A stretch of DNA of 37,210 nt, taken from Pseudomonadota bacterium. Lineage in GTDB: Bacteria > Pseudomonadota > Alphaproteobacteria > CACIAM-22H2. Of this stretch, positions 1 through 10,678 are shown piece by piece. The number at the start of each line of letters is the position of its first letter. Within the stretch, counting starts at the first letter, position 1. Location: the NCBI GenBank assembly GCA_016201015.1, contig JACQDQ010000242.1, positions 1-37,210 on the forward strand, written 5' to 3'. The notes below the pieces were generated by a model, which searched no databases, was not told the DNA's origin, and saw only the letters and a program-made list of their open reading frames with translations. Position numbers and translations under genes: made by a program.

Positions 1-189
1 GCTGGCCGGATGCAGCCCGGCGACCAGTTTGAGCAGCGATGACTTGCCGCAGCCGCTGGGCCCGACCACGGCGACGAACTCGCCCTTGGCGATCTGCAAG
101 TTCGCCTCCGACAGGGCCAGCGTCGCGTCGCGGTTGGGTCCGTAGGCGAGACTAACGCGATCGAGGTCGACGAAGTTGGTCGTGCTCAT
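1..189 (-). CDS. NitT/TauT-family ABC transporter ATP-binding protein (N-terminal part, runs off the window)
   Basis: Minus-strand translation starts [62 protein letters not shown], containing a Walker A motif (GPSGCGKSS). Confidence 0.85.
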   Translation of the reverse strand, partial: MSTTNFVDLDRVSLAYGPNRDATLALSEANLQIAKGEFVAVVGPSGCGKSSLLKLVAGLHPAS

Positions 190-211
190 CGCGTGCGTTG
201 GCGGGAAGGGA

Positions 212-1252
212 TCAGCGCGTCGGCAGGCGCTCGTTCCGCGGTGGCAGGAACCGGTCGAGGAACACCTGCTCGGGCGCCAGCTTGCGTTCCAGGTTGAAGC
301 CCTCGGTGACGAGATCGATGTTGCGCTGCAGACGCTCGGCCCGCACGCCACCAAGCCCATTGCGCTGCACGTCTTCCGTCATTACGCTCGTTTGGATCGC
401 GAGCTTGAGGCGATCGAGTTCGAGGGCGTCATTGATCAGTGGATCGCGCTTCTTGAGCGCGGCGATGGCTGCCACCGGATCGGCGATGGTGTCCTGCCAG
501 CCGCGAATGGTTGCCTTGACGAAGCCCCGCACGGCGCGCGGGTTGCTCTGGATCAGCGCCGGTGAGGCGATGACGGCGTTCGAGTAGAGATCGACGCCGT
601 GGTCCTTGTACATTAACGTCTGAATGTTCGACTCCGGCACGCCTAGCCCCTTGAGCGCGAGCACGGAGGTGAAGCTGAAGCCGGAGATCGCGTCGGTCTC
701 GCCGCGCGCCAGCATCGGCTCGCGCAGCGGCGGCGCGACGTTCGACCAGGTGACCTTGGTTGGATCGAAATTGTTGGCCTTGGCGAACAGCGAGAACAGT
801 CGGAACGGCGTGTCGAAGGACGGCGCGGCAGCGGTTCGACCGGCGAGGTCGGCAGGCTTGCCGATGTTCTTGCTTTTGAGAGTGATGATGGCGAAGGGGG
901 CGGAATCGTAGACCATCAACACGGCCGGCACCTCCTTGCCGGGGTTCTTGGCGTTGAACTCGATCAAGGCGTTGATGTCGCCGAAACCCATGTCGTAGGC
1001 GCCGCTCGCCACCCGGTTCACCGTGTCGGACGAGCCGCGGCCGGCATCGAGCGCCGTGAGATTGACGCCCTCCTGGGCGTAATAGCCGCGATCCTGGGCA
1101 AGGAAGAATGCTGCCTGCGGGCCCTGCAACGAGAAATCGAGGGTGAACTTGATGTTTGCCGGCTGCGCGCCGGCGGTTGCGGCAACGGCGGCAAAGCCGA
1201 TCGCCGATAGGAAAAGCGCCGTCATCCGCCGTGTGCCCTTGAGCGCCATCAT
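212..1252 (-). CDS. ABC transporter substrate-binding protein, NMT1/SsuA-like (NitT/TauT family)
   Basis: Signal peptide then [61 protein letters not shown], typical of the NMT1/THI5-like family; adjacent to the ATPase. Start taken at [10 protein letters not shown]. Confidence 0.85.
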   Translation of the reverse strand: MMALKGTRRMTALFLSAIGFAAVAATAGAQPANIKFTLDFSLQGPQAAFFLAQDRGYYAQEGVNLTALDAGRGSSDTVNRVASGAYDMGFGDINALIEFNAKNPGKEVPAVLMVYDSAPFAIITLKSKNIGKPADLAGRTAAAPSFDTPFRLFSLFAKANNFDPTKVTWSNVAPPLREPMLARGETDAISGFSFTSVLALKGLGVPESNIQTLMYKDHGVDLYSNAVIASPALIQSNPRAVRGFVKATIRGWQDTIADPVAAIAALKKRDPLINDALELDRLKLAIQTSVMTEDVQRNGLGGVRAERLQRNIDLVTEGFNLERKLAPEQVFLDRFLPPRNERLPTR

Positions 1253-1364
1253 GAATACCCTCTCATGCCGCGGCCGTCGTCTGACGCGCCCGTTACAGGC
1301 AGTATCGGGGCAAGGCGGAAAGCGAGTCAATCGAGGCTTGGCCGCGCTCGAAGCTGGCGATGGC

Positions 1365-2561
1365 TCAGTTGATCTTCGCTCCCTGGACGATCCACCGGCC
1401 GAGCAATGCGCGCTCCTCGTCGGTCATCTCGGTAGCGTTGCCGAGCGGCATGACGTTGGCGCTCACGACCTGGGCGTAGATGGCGAGCGATTGGCGCCGT
1501 ATGTCCTCCGGCGTGATGAAGACGACGCCCTTTGGCGGAATTTGGAACGCCGGATGGGTCGGGCGCGTCGAATGGCAGGCGACGCAGTGCGTGGTGACGA
1601 TCTCGCTCACCTTGGCGAACCCCACCGGCTCGCCCTCTGCGGCGTCCGGGCTGCCGAACAGGCCCTGGCGCGGCGCGCTGGCAACTGCGAGCGCGATCGT
1701 CGCCACCGCCGCCGCCGGTAGAATCCAGAACGCATTGCGTCCCTGGTCGAGCAGATTGAGGTAGTGGCGCACGCCGACGCTGATCAGGGCGAGAGCCGCC
1801 AGAATCAGCCAGTTGTAGGGATGGCCGAAGGTCGCCGGATAATGGCCGCTGAGCATGATGAACAGCACCGGCAGCGTGATGTAGTTGTTGTGCAGCGAGC
1901 GCTGCTTGCCGGCCTGGGCGAGCGTTGCATCCGGCGGGCGCCCCTCGAGTAGCGCGGCGATGATCCGCTTCTGGTTCGGGATGATGACGCGGAAGACATT
2001 GGCCGCCATGATCGTGCCGAGCAAGGCGCCGACCATTACGTAGGTACCGCGCCCGGTGAAGACGCGATTCAATCCGAACGCGATCGCCGCGACAGCGAAA
2101 AAAAGAATGCCGCCGAGCAGCAGATCGCTCTTGCCGCGCATCGCCGTGCACAAAGCGTCGTAGGCCAGCCAGCCGACGGCAAGCAGCGCAAGCGACAGCG
2201 CAATCGCCGCGGCCGGCGCGATGTCGGCTGTGGGTGCGATCAGATAGACGCGTGCGCCGATGAAATAGATGAGGGCGAGAAGGCAGAGGCCGCTGAGCCA
2301 GGTGAGATAGGCCTCCCACTTGAACCAATGCAGGGTCGCCGGCAGGCGCTCCGGCGCCACAAGATACTTGGTCATGCGGTAGAAACCGCCGCCATGCACG
2401 AGCCAGGCCTCGCCATAGACGCCTGTCTCTGGGCGGTCTTGCGGGTGCAGCGCGAGGTCAAGCCAGATGAAGAAAAATGATGTGCCGATCCAGCCGATGC
2501 CCACCGTGATGTGGAACCATCGCAGCAACAGATTGAGCCACTCGCTGACCAGCGCCTCCAT
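1365..2561 (-). CDS. puuD: Urate hydroxylase PuuD-like membrane protein with C-terminal cytochrome c domain
   Basis: MEALVSEWLNLLLRWFHITVGIGWIGTSFFFIWLDLAL...; multiple TM segments; C-terminal CxxCH (THCVACHSTRPTHPAF); divergent from hydroxyisourate hydrolase. Confidence 0.88.
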   Translation of the reverse strand: MEALVSEWLNLLLRWFHITVGIGWIGTSFFFIWLDLALHPQDRPETGVYGEAWLVHGGGFYRMTKYLVAPERLPATLHWFKWEAYLTWLSGLCLLALIYFIGARVYLIAPTADIAPAAAIALSLALLAVGWLAYDALCTAMRGKSDLLLGGILFFAVAAIAFGLNRVFTGRGTYVMVGALLGTIMAANVFRVIIPNQKRIIAALLEGRPPDATLAQAGKQRSLHNNYITLPVLFIMLSGHYPATFGHPYNWLILAALALISVGVRHYLNLLDQGRNAFWILPAAAVATIALAVASAPRQGLFGSPDAAEGEPVGFAKVSEIVTTHCVACHSTRPTHPAFQIPPKGVVFITPEDIRRQSLAIYAQVVSANVMPLGNATEMTDEERALLGRWIVQGAKIN

Positions 2562-2728
2562 GCCAACCCCTTCTCCGCGACTTCGTGGCGGGCCAAGCGG
2601 CACCGCCGGGCGGAGCGGGCGCCACCCTATCATCGGTGGGCCGGTGCGGCCATAGTTCGAGGGTTGGCAGCGAGCGGTCAAATCACGATGATGCCGCGGT
2701 GCCGGATCGCGGCCATTGGGGGAACAGA

Positions 2729-3079
2729 ATGGGCTATTTGACGACACACGTGCTCGACACCGTGCATGGCGGGCCGGGCGCTGGAATGAAGGTTGAGGTC
2801 TATGCTTTGGATGGCGGCCGCCGCTTGCTCAAAGGGACCGCCACCAATGCCGCCGGACGTACGGATCAGCCGTTGATCGAAGGCGCTGCCTTCGTTGCCG
2901 GCACGTATGAGCTGGTATTCGCGGTCGCCGAGTATTTTCGCATGAAGGGCGTGAAGCTACCCGAGCCGCCCTTTCTCGACCACGTCGCAATCTGCTTCGG
3001 CGTTGCCGACCCGACGGCGCATTATCATGTGCCGCTGCTCGCTTCGCCGTTCAGCTATACGACCTATCGGGGCGGGTGA
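2729..3079 (+). CDS. uraH: 5-hydroxyisourate hydrolase (transthyretin-like)
   Basis: MGYLTTHVLDTVHGGPGAGMKVEVYAL...DHVAICFGVADPTAHYHVPLLASPFSYTTYRGG, ending in the family-typical YxTYRGG tail. Confidence 0.95.
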   Translation: MGYLTTHVLDTVHGGPGAGMKVEVYALDGGRRLLKGTATNAAGRTDQPLIEGAAFVAGTYELVFAVAEYFRMKGVKLPEPPFLDHVAICFGVADPTAHYHVPLLASPFSYTTYRGG

Positions 3080-3098
3080 ATTGGCTGGTCAGCTCGCA

Positions 3099-4310
3099 TC
3101 ATGCCCGCGTCAGGCCGTCGAGCGCCGTCGCCGTGCGGCTTTCCGGGAAGACGACGCGTTCGACGGCATCCGACGGAAGGCCGAGATGCCCCGTCAGCAG
3201 CGCCTTGAAGACGCTTCGCAAGTCGAGAGTCGGCATCAAGTCCCGCCCTTCGAACAAGCGGTCGGTGGCCAGGCCGGGCCATTTGGCGACGACGCGCCCG
3301 CCATCGATGGCGCCACCGAGCAGGAAGGCCGCGCCGCCGGTGCCGTGATCGGTGCCGTTGGTCCCGTTGACGGCAACTGTGCGGCCGAATTCAGTGGCGC
3401 AGATTACCGCCGTTTGCCGCCAAGCCGAACCGAGGCCTTCCTTGAGCGCAGCAAGGCCGTCGTTGAATCCGCGCAGCTGGCCGGCCAGGCGGCCGGTGAG
3501 CACACCCTGATTGGCATGGGTATCCCAGCCGCCCACCTCGAGCACGGCAACGCGGGCGCCGTTCGGCGCGGCGAGCAGCTTGCCGACCGCGGTCGCGATC
3601 GCTCGCATCGGACCGGCTCCGCGCACATTGTCGCCGCCCATCCGTTTCTCGTCGCCCAGAACCTCGTCGCTCATCTGCTGGGCGCGTAGGCCTTCGGTGA
3701 TGGCCGGGCCGAACACAGCGTCGCGCTGATAGAGCGCGGCGAGGCGCGACAGGAACTCGCCATCGAGTTGCGGCATCTGCTGCGGGGCATAGGAGCCCAC
3801 CGGCGTCGCGCCGCGCAGGATCAGCGGGACCGTCTGTCCCACCGCGAGCCCGAGGCGCCGATCGGCCGGACCCATCAGCGCCAGGGCCCGATTGAGCCAA
3901 CCGTCGCGCTTGCCGAGCGGCGAAGTCGTGCCGTTCTCGAGCAGATCCTGTCCGTCGAAATGCGAGCGCGAGCGATAGGGCGTGGCCACCGCGTGGAAGA
4001 CGACGAGCTCGTGCGCGCGGTACATCTCGTGCAGAGCGGCAAGCGCCGGGTGCAGCCCGAAACGGCCGTCGAGGTCGAGGGCGCCGTCCTTGCTGTCCGG
4101 CGCTTCGAGCGCCAACGTCCCGCGCAGCGCACGATAATCGGGATCGCTGTAGGCCGGAACAGCGGCAAGCCCGTCGAGCGCGCCGCGCATGACGACGACG
4201 ACGAGGCGCCGGTCGGTGGCGACGCGGGCGACAGCGACGGGTATCGGCCCGCCGCAGACGGCGACCAAGCCGCCGCCCAACAGCCCAAGCGTATGGCGAC
4301 GCGACAGCAT
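3099..4310 (-). CDS. DUF1501 domain-containing protein (Tat-like N-terminus)
   Basis: MLSRRHTLGLLGGGLVAVCGG signal; VVVVMRGALDGLAAVPAYSDPDYRALRG; GWDTHANQGVLTGRLAGQL; follows DUF1800. Confidence 0.85.
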   Translation of the reverse strand: MLSRRHTLGLLGGGLVAVCGGPIPVAVARVATDRRLVVVVMRGALDGLAAVPAYSDPDYRALRGTLALEAPDSKDGALDLDGRFGLHPALAALHEMYRAHELVVFHAVATPYRSRSHFDGQDLLENGTTSPLGKRDGWLNRALALMGPADRRLGLAVGQTVPLILRGATPVGSYAPQQMPQLDGEFLSRLAALYQRDAVFGPAITEGLRAQQMSDEVLGDEKRMGGDNVRGAGPMRAIATAVGKLLAAPNGARVAVLEVGGWDTHANQGVLTGRLAGQLRGFNDGLAALKEGLGSAWRQTAVICATEFGRTVAVNGTNGTDHGTGGAAFLLGGAIDGGRVVAKWPGLATDRLFEGRDLMPTLDLRSVFKALLTGHLGLPSDAVERVVFPESRTATALDGLTRA

Positions 4311-4314
4311 GGCA

Positions 4315-5643
4315 CTATCTCCTCTGAAACTCGGGCGCCGCGAAGACCAAGGCAACGGCCTCGGCCGTCGACGGCGCGCGTTCGATGGCAAGCTGCGTCT
4401 CGCGTCGCATCACCGGCGCGATGGTCGTCGCGACCAACGTGTCGGGCGGGCGAAACTGGTTGATGCGCTGGCCGAGCGCCATCGCCCATTCCGCGCGCCG
4501 CAATACCGACTCGGGGCCGATCCATTGCTCAGCCGTGTCCGGCCAGCCGGCGGGAGACGGCGCCGCGAAGGGGGCTTGGCCGAACAGCCGTAGGGATTGC
4601 ATCAGCTTCTCGTTCTCGCCGGCATAGCCGGTAGCGCGCAGAGCCGAGACGACGTACTCGTTCGGCGTCTTTACTTTGGCAAGCGGCTCGGCCCACGCCT
4701 CCGGAGCATCGACGATGGCACGCGCAAGGGCGCCGAGATCGCAGTCCGTCTCGCGGTATACGCGCGCCAGACGCTTGACTGCCGCCGCGGGTGGATTGTC
4801 TGCGATGAAGTGACGGGCGAATTTCGTGGCGATGTGCGTGGCGGTCGCCGGGTGGCGGGACAGCGCAAGCAGGGCGGTTTCGCCCTCGCGAATGCCTCCG
4901 TCGAGATATTGAACGCCGAGCAGCGTCTTGGTGCCTGGCTCGTGGATGAAGGGGCGGAAGCGAAAAGTACCCGGATCGCCGTCCTCCGGCCGGCTGAGCG
5001 ACCAGCCGGTCAGGATGCGGGCAAACTCGCGCACGTCAGCCTGGGTGTAGCCGGCATTGACGCCAAGGGTATGCAGCTCGAGGATTTCGCGCGCCAGATT
5101 TTCGTTAAGGCCGCGACCGCTGCGCTGGCCGGCCACAGAGGTCGGGCCGACCGACTGTGCGTTGTCGAGGTAGAGCAGCATGCCCGGGTGCCGGGCGACC
5201 GCGAGCAGCATGTCGTAGAAACGACCGGTGACGTGCGGACGGATCGCCTCGCGCTCGAATGCGCCGGCGAGTCCAAGCACGGGCGGCCGCTGCACGGAGA
5301 TCGTGAAGTGGTTCGACCAGAAGGCAACGAGGCGCTCGCGGAACGGAGTGTCGCTGTCGATCTGCACCTGAGTGCGCGCTCCGGCCTCGGCGATGTAAGA
5401 CTCGCGAATCGACCCGCGTAGCGCCTGCTGCAATGCCGCGTCACTCCGCCGCCGCGACGCCTCGAATTCGGCGAAGCGCTGGCTGCCCGTTGGAAAGTGG
5501 GCCAGGCGCTGCGGAAGAGTGCTTCCGCTCTGGAGTTGCTGCTTGAGCCAGCCGCGCGGATCGCCGGCGGCGCTTTGCAGTTCGCTGGGCTTGGCGCCAA
5601 GGCCGAACCGGGTGACAGCGATGAAGGTCTGCAGCGTGGTCAT
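4315..5643 (-). CDS. DUF1800 domain-containing protein
   Basis: ALTRFGLG-type N-terminus (IAVTRFGLGAKPSEL), FWSNHFTISV, NENLAREILELHTLGVNAGYTQADVREFARILTGWS. Confidence 0.9.
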   Translation of the reverse strand: MTTLQTFIAVTRFGLGAKPSELQSAAGDPRGWLKQQLQSGSTLPQRLAHFPTGSQRFAEFEASRRRSDAALQQALRGSIRESYIAEAGARTQVQIDSDTPFRERLVAFWSNHFTISVQRPPVLGLAGAFEREAIRPHVTGRFYDMLLAVARHPGMLLYLDNAQSVGPTSVAGQRSGRGLNENLAREILELHTLGVNAGYTQADVREFARILTGWSLSRPEDGDPGTFRFRPFIHEPGTKTLLGVQYLDGGIREGETALLALSRHPATATHIATKFARHFIADNPPAAAVKRLARVYRETDCDLGALARAIVDAPEAWAEPLAKVKTPNEYVVSALRATGYAGENEKLMQSLRLFGQAPFAAPSPAGWPDTAEQWIGPESVLRRAEWAMALGQRINQFRPPDTLVATTIAPVMRRETQLAIERAPSTAEAVALVFAAPEFQRR

Positions 5644-6152
5644 GGGTTCGTCCTCTCCTGAGGCGGCCGGTCGCGGGGCTGCTCGGCGAGTCGGCGACGC
5701 GCTTCCAGCGGCAGGCGTTCGGCCGCGGCAGCGATGGTCTCGTGCATGATTCTCTGCATCTCCATCGATTTCGCGCGCATCTCGGCAAAGGCGGTGTCGA
5801 CCGCGGCGCGATCGTATTTCTCGGCGTTCATGACGTCGCGCAGCTTGCGGCGGGCCTCGCGGGCAGCGTTGCCGGCCTCATTTGCGGCCTGCCGCCGCTC
5901 GGCGAGAGCGGTCTCGAAGGCCGCACGATTCTCCGGCGGCAGGCTGGCGATCATGCGTTGGATGATCGGCGCTGCCGCCGCGCCGGCCGCCGGGCCGGTC
6001 GGGGCTCCGTGCTCGCCGGAGCGCGAGAATTCACGCGCATGCGGCCCGAAATGGCGCCCGGCAAGAAGGCCGCCGGCGAACACGTTGCCGACAAGCGAGA
6101 TGAAGAGCCCGATCGCCAGCCAGGTACCGGCGCGTGCGCCGAGCGTCACCAC
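5640..6152 (-). CDS. Periplasmic Spy/CpxP-like (heavy-metal sensor / Metal_resist-like) protein
   Basis: N-terminal TM segment, then helical RMIASLPPENRAAFETALAERRQAANEAGNAAREARRKLRDVMNAEKYDRAAVDTAFAEMRAKSMEMQRIMHETI; overlaps neighbours. Confidence 0.75.
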   Translation of the reverse strand: MVTLGARAGTWLAIGLFISLVGNVFAGGLLAGRHFGPHAREFSRSGEHGAPTGPAAGAAAAPIIQRMIASLPPENRAAFETALAERRQAANEAGNAAREARRKLRDVMNAEKYDRAAVDTAFAEMRAKSMEMQRIMHETIAAAAERLPLEARRRLAEQPRDRPPQERTNP

Positions 6153-6580
6153 AGCGTCTCCTCCACGGTCAGGCTGGACAGCATGTCGACACCGTCGGCA
6201 AGGGCGACGATGCCGAAGCTGCCGTCGAGATTGGTGGCGCCGACAATGAAGCCGGCGATCGCCGCGGCCGCGAGGCCGGCGACGTTGAACCAGCCGAACG
6301 AAAGACGCCAGCCGCCGCCCTCGTTGGTGCGGCCCGATACCACACGTCGCTGCGGCGTCGCGGCGATCCGCGCCGCGAGTACGGCGGCATCGAACGACAG
6401 GCCACTGGGCGCCGGCGCCCGGTCGAGCAACCCGTCGAGCTGCCGCGCCGCCGCGACCGCGGCCCGTGCATCGCTCGATCGCGCCAGCAAGCCAAGGGCG
6501 GCCTCGCGCTCTGCGGGCGGCCAGTGATTGGGATCGGCGCCGAAGGCATCGATCATTTCCTGAAAGCGATCGGGAGTCAT
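6146..6580 (-). CDS. Putative anti-sigma factor (single-TM)
   Basis: MTPDRFQEMIDAFGADPNHWPPAEREAALGLLARS soluble N-terminus plus one TM (FNVAGLAAAAIAGFIVGA); overlaps the ECF sigma gene. Confidence 0.6.
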   Translation of the reverse strand: MTPDRFQEMIDAFGADPNHWPPAEREAALGLLARSSDARAAVAAARQLDGLLDRAPAPSGLSFDAAVLAARIAATPQRRVVSGRTNEGGGWRLSFGWFNVAGLAAAAIAGFIVGATNLDGSFGIVALADGVDMLSSLTVEETLW

Positions 6581-7155
6581 CCGACTTTCCTCACAGTATC
6601 TACGGCCAGGTCTGCCAGTATTTCGCGCAAGCTGCGCCGCGCCCGCACCAAGAGGGATTCGAGGGCGCCGACGCCTATTTCCAGAACCTCCGCCGCATCG
6701 ATGTTGCTCATGCCTTCATAGTGGCAGAGGACGAGCGCCGCCCGCTGACGCTCCGGCAAGGTGGCGATCGCGGCATTGACGCGCCGGCCGATTTCGCCCG
6801 AAGCGGTCCGCGCGAACCCGTCGGGCGCCGGATCGGCCACCGCGTCTGCCGCGTCGATCGGCGCGGCGATGGGGCGGCGCTTGCGATCGATGCAGAGATT
6901 AAGCAGCACACGATAGAACCAGGTGGAGAACTGCGCACCGCCGGGGCGGGCGTCGCGATTCTGCCAAGCCGGCGCCTTGAGCCAAGTTCGCAAGAAGGCC
7001 TCCTGCACGATCTCCTCCGCGTCGCTGCGGCTACCGGTGACGCGCCCAGCGAAGGCCGCCGCGCGCGCAAAATGCCGGCTTACCAGACGCGTGAATGCCC
7101 CCCGGTCCCCGCCGCCGGCCAGCCGCATCAGGTCGTCATCCGTGGCGTCCAGCAT
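6577..7155 (-). CDS. RNA polymerase ECF-type sigma factor
   Basis: DLMRLAGGGDRGAFTRLVSRHFARAAAFAGRVTGSRSDAEEIVQEAFLRTWLKAP; region 4 ATLPERQRAALVLCHYEGMSNIDAAEVLEIGVGALESLLVRARRSLRE. Confidence 0.92.
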   Translation of the reverse strand: MLDATDDDLMRLAGGGDRGAFTRLVSRHFARAAAFAGRVTGSRSDAEEIVQEAFLRTWLKAPAWQNRDARPGGAQFSTWFYRVLLNLCIDRKRRPIAAPIDAADAVADPAPDGFARTASGEIGRRVNAAIATLPERQRAALVLCHYEGMSNIDAAEVLEIGVGALESLLVRARRSLREILADLAVDTVRKVG

Positions 7156-7306
7156 CCGGCGATCTTCAGGGTCCGTTATGTCTTAACACGGCCTAGCCGC
7201 CGATTTCCTGCGGCAAAGAAAATACGCCGCAGTCCCCCAGAGGGTGGTAGAGATTCGTTTGGCAAGTACCCTAATTCCCGATTCATCAAGCACTTAAGCC
7301 TCGCCC

Positions 7307-8185
7307 ATGCGCGCTTGGAGCCCAGTGATCCGCGCCATCGTGCTGTATTTGGCCTCCGGAGTCCTATTCTCCGGTCTCGACACGATCGCCAAGGCAATGA
7401 CCGGCCAGTACGACCCGTTGCAGGTGACATGGGGCCGCTACGTCTTCCACGCCGTATTCGTCGGCTTTCTGGTACCGCGCTATGGATTGCTGCGGCCGTT
7501 CATTTCGGCCCGACCCGGATTTCAAATCTATCGCGCCGCACTGCTGGCCGGGGTGACGTTCCTGTCATTCATATCCGTCAAGTTCCTGCCGCTGGCCGAG
7601 GTGACGGCGATCGGCTTCGCCACGCCGCTCATCCTTACAGCGCTCGCCTTCTTCGTTCTGCGGGAGCGTGTCGGCCGGCGCCGCTGGACGGCGGTGGCGC
7701 TGGGCTTCATCGGCGTCGCGATGATCGTGCGGCCGGGATCTGGTGTTGTGCATTGGGCCGCCTTCGTGGCGCTCGCCATGGCCGCCGGCAACGCTTTCTT
7801 CCACCTTGCGACGCGCCAGCTCAGCGCGATCGATTCGCCGCAAACGACGATGTACTACACCGGCGTGGTCGGCGCGGTGATCTTGACCTTGATCGTGCCG
7901 ACGATGTGGCGTACCCCCGATCTCATCGGCTGGATTGGTATGATGGCGATGGGCTTCCTGGGCGGTGGCGGGCACTTATTGCTGATCAAGGCCTACCAGC
8001 ATACGCAGGCCTCGCTGCTCGCGCCTTACACCTATATTCAGATCGTCTGGATAACGATCCTCGGGCTCGTGGTGTTCGACAATTTCCCGGATGCCTGGAC
8101 GATCGGCGGCACGGCCCTCATCATCGCCAGCGGCATCTATGTCTTTCTGCGCGAGGCCCATCTGCGGCGAGTGGGGCGGTTGTAA
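7307..8185 (+). CDS. DMT-family (EamA) transporter
   Basis: Ten-helix hydrophobic pattern; LASGVLFSGLDTIAKAMTGQYDPLQVTWGRYVFHAVF; FVLRERVGRRRWTAVALGFIGVAMIVRPG. Confidence 0.88.
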   Translation: MRAWSPVIRAIVLYLASGVLFSGLDTIAKAMTGQYDPLQVTWGRYVFHAVFVGFLVPRYGLLRPFISARPGFQIYRAALLAGVTFLSFISVKFLPLAEVTAIGFATPLILTALAFFVLRERVGRRRWTAVALGFIGVAMIVRPGSGVVHWAAFVALAMAAGNAFFHLATRQLSAIDSPQTTMYYTGVVGAVILTLIVPTMWRTPDLIGWIGMMAMGFLGGGGHLLLIKAYQHTQASLLAPYTYIQIVWITILGLVVFDNFPDAWTIGGTALIIASGIYVFLREAHLRRVGRL

Positions 8186-8235
8186 CGCGGGCGCGAGGTT
8201 GCGCCTTCGGCACGATGCATACCGGCGGGAACAGG

Positions 8236-8932
8236 CTAGACGCCGAGATATCTGTGCTGCACGCCGGGATCCGATCTAAGCGCGGCGGAGCTGCCGGTCC
8301 ACACGACACGACCCTTCTCGATGATGTAGTGGCGGTCGGCGACGCGGCACAGCGCCTCGACATTCTTGTCGATGACCAGGATCGACTGGCCGGCCGCCTT
8401 GAGCCGCGCAAGGCAGCGCCAAATCTCGGCGCGGAGCAGCGGCGCCAGGCCCTCGGTCGCCTCGTCGAGGATGAGCAGGCGGGGATTGGTCAGCAGAGCC
8501 CGGCCGATCGCCAGCATCTGCTGCTCGCCGCCGGAGAGTTGATTGCCCAGATTGTTGGCTCGCTCGGCGAGGCGCGGGAAAAGCTCGAAGATGCGCCCCA
8601 GGGTCCAGACGTCGCCACGGCCTGGGGCGGGCCGGCGCGCCGTGGCGATCAGGTTTTCGCGCACCGACAGGTTGGGAAAGACCTGGCGCCCCTCCGGCAC
8701 CAGGCCGAGCCCGGCCTTGGCGACGCGATAGGACGGCAGGCCATGAAGCGCGCGGCCATCGAAGGCGATGGTCCCCGCCTTGATCGGCGTGAGGCCCATG
8801 ATCGAGCGGATCGTCGTCGTCTTGCCCATGCCGTTGCGGCCGAGCAGGGTCACGACCTCGGCTGCACCGACCGCGAAATCGACGCCGAACAGCACCTGGC
8901 TTTCGCCGTAGCTGGTCTCGAGGGCCTTGACC

Positions 8933-8940
<8 letters not shown>
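8236..8940 (-). CDS. livF: Branched-chain amino acid-type ABC transporter ATP-binding protein LivF
   Basis: MLEVKALETSYGESQVLFGVDF...LLGRNGMGKTTTIRSIMGL...NQLSGGEQQMLAIGRALLTNPRLLILDEATEGLAP. Confidence 0.9.
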
Positions 8941-9680
<740 letters not shown>

Positions 9681-9694
<14 letters not shown>

Positions 9695-10673
9695 GCCGGT
9701 GCTCCCGCGGCCGCAGCCAGCCGAAGATGCCGCGCTTGGCGAACAGCACGATCAACAGCAACACCGGCCCGAACACGACCGGCCAATGCTCGGTGTAGTC
9801 CGGCAGGAGCTTCTCCATGAGCAGGAACACGGTAGCGCCGACGACTGGACCGATGAGCGAGCCCATGCCGCCCATCACCACCATGACGATGAGGTCGCCC
9901 GAGCGCGTCCAATGCATGATCGACGGGCTGATATAGGATTCGTGTGCGGCGAACAGCGCGCCGGCAAGGCCGGCGATGCCGCCGGCGATCGTGAAGCAGG
10001 CGAGACGATAGCGAAAGGTCGGAAAGCCGATCGCCTGCATGCGCCGCTCATTCTCGCGACAACCCTGGATGACGAGGCCGAAGCGCGATTCGATCATGCG
10101 CTGGCAGAGATAGAGGACGCCGGCCAGGACCGCGAAGACGGCGTAGTAGAACGCGATGTCGTCCTGCGTGTCGATGAGGCCGGCGATCACCGTGTCGCCG
10201 GGAAAGCGCAACCCGTCATCGCCGCCATAGGCGCTGAGGCTGACGAAGAAGAAATAGACCATTTGCGCGAAGGCGAGCGTGATCATGATGAAATAGATGC
10301 CGCTGGTGCGCAACGAGACGAGGCCGATCAGGCCAGCGCTCGCCGCCGCAACGAGCATCGCCAGTGGCCAGGTGATCAGCACGTTCCGGCTGCCGGGGAG
10401 GAGGCCCAGGAACAACGTCTCCTCGGCGGCGTGGTGGTTGAGGATGCCGACGACATAGGCGCCGATGCCGAAGAACGCGGCATGGCCGAGGCTGACCATG
10501 CCGCCATAGCCGAGGATGAGATCGAGGCTGATGGCGGCGATGGCGAAGATGAGGATGCGGCGAAACTGGCCGATATAGAACGGCTGGTCGGCGAGCTGGG
10601 CGGCGATCGGCAGCAGCGCGAACAGCGCCAGGAGCGTGACGACAAACACGTGCCGGCGATCAAGCGCGGCCAT
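9681..10673 (-). CDS. livM: Branched-chain amino acid-type ABC transporter permease LivM
   Basis: MAALDRRHVFVVTLLALFALLPIAAQ...LGYGGMVSLGHAAFFGIGAYVVGIL...GGMGSLIGPVVGATVFLLMEKLL. Confidence 0.88.
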
Positions 10674-10678
10674 CGCAC

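Noticed and set aside
1327-2328. 333-aa minus-strand ORF inside puuD
   Set aside because: Alternate frame of the well-supported PuuD coding sequence.
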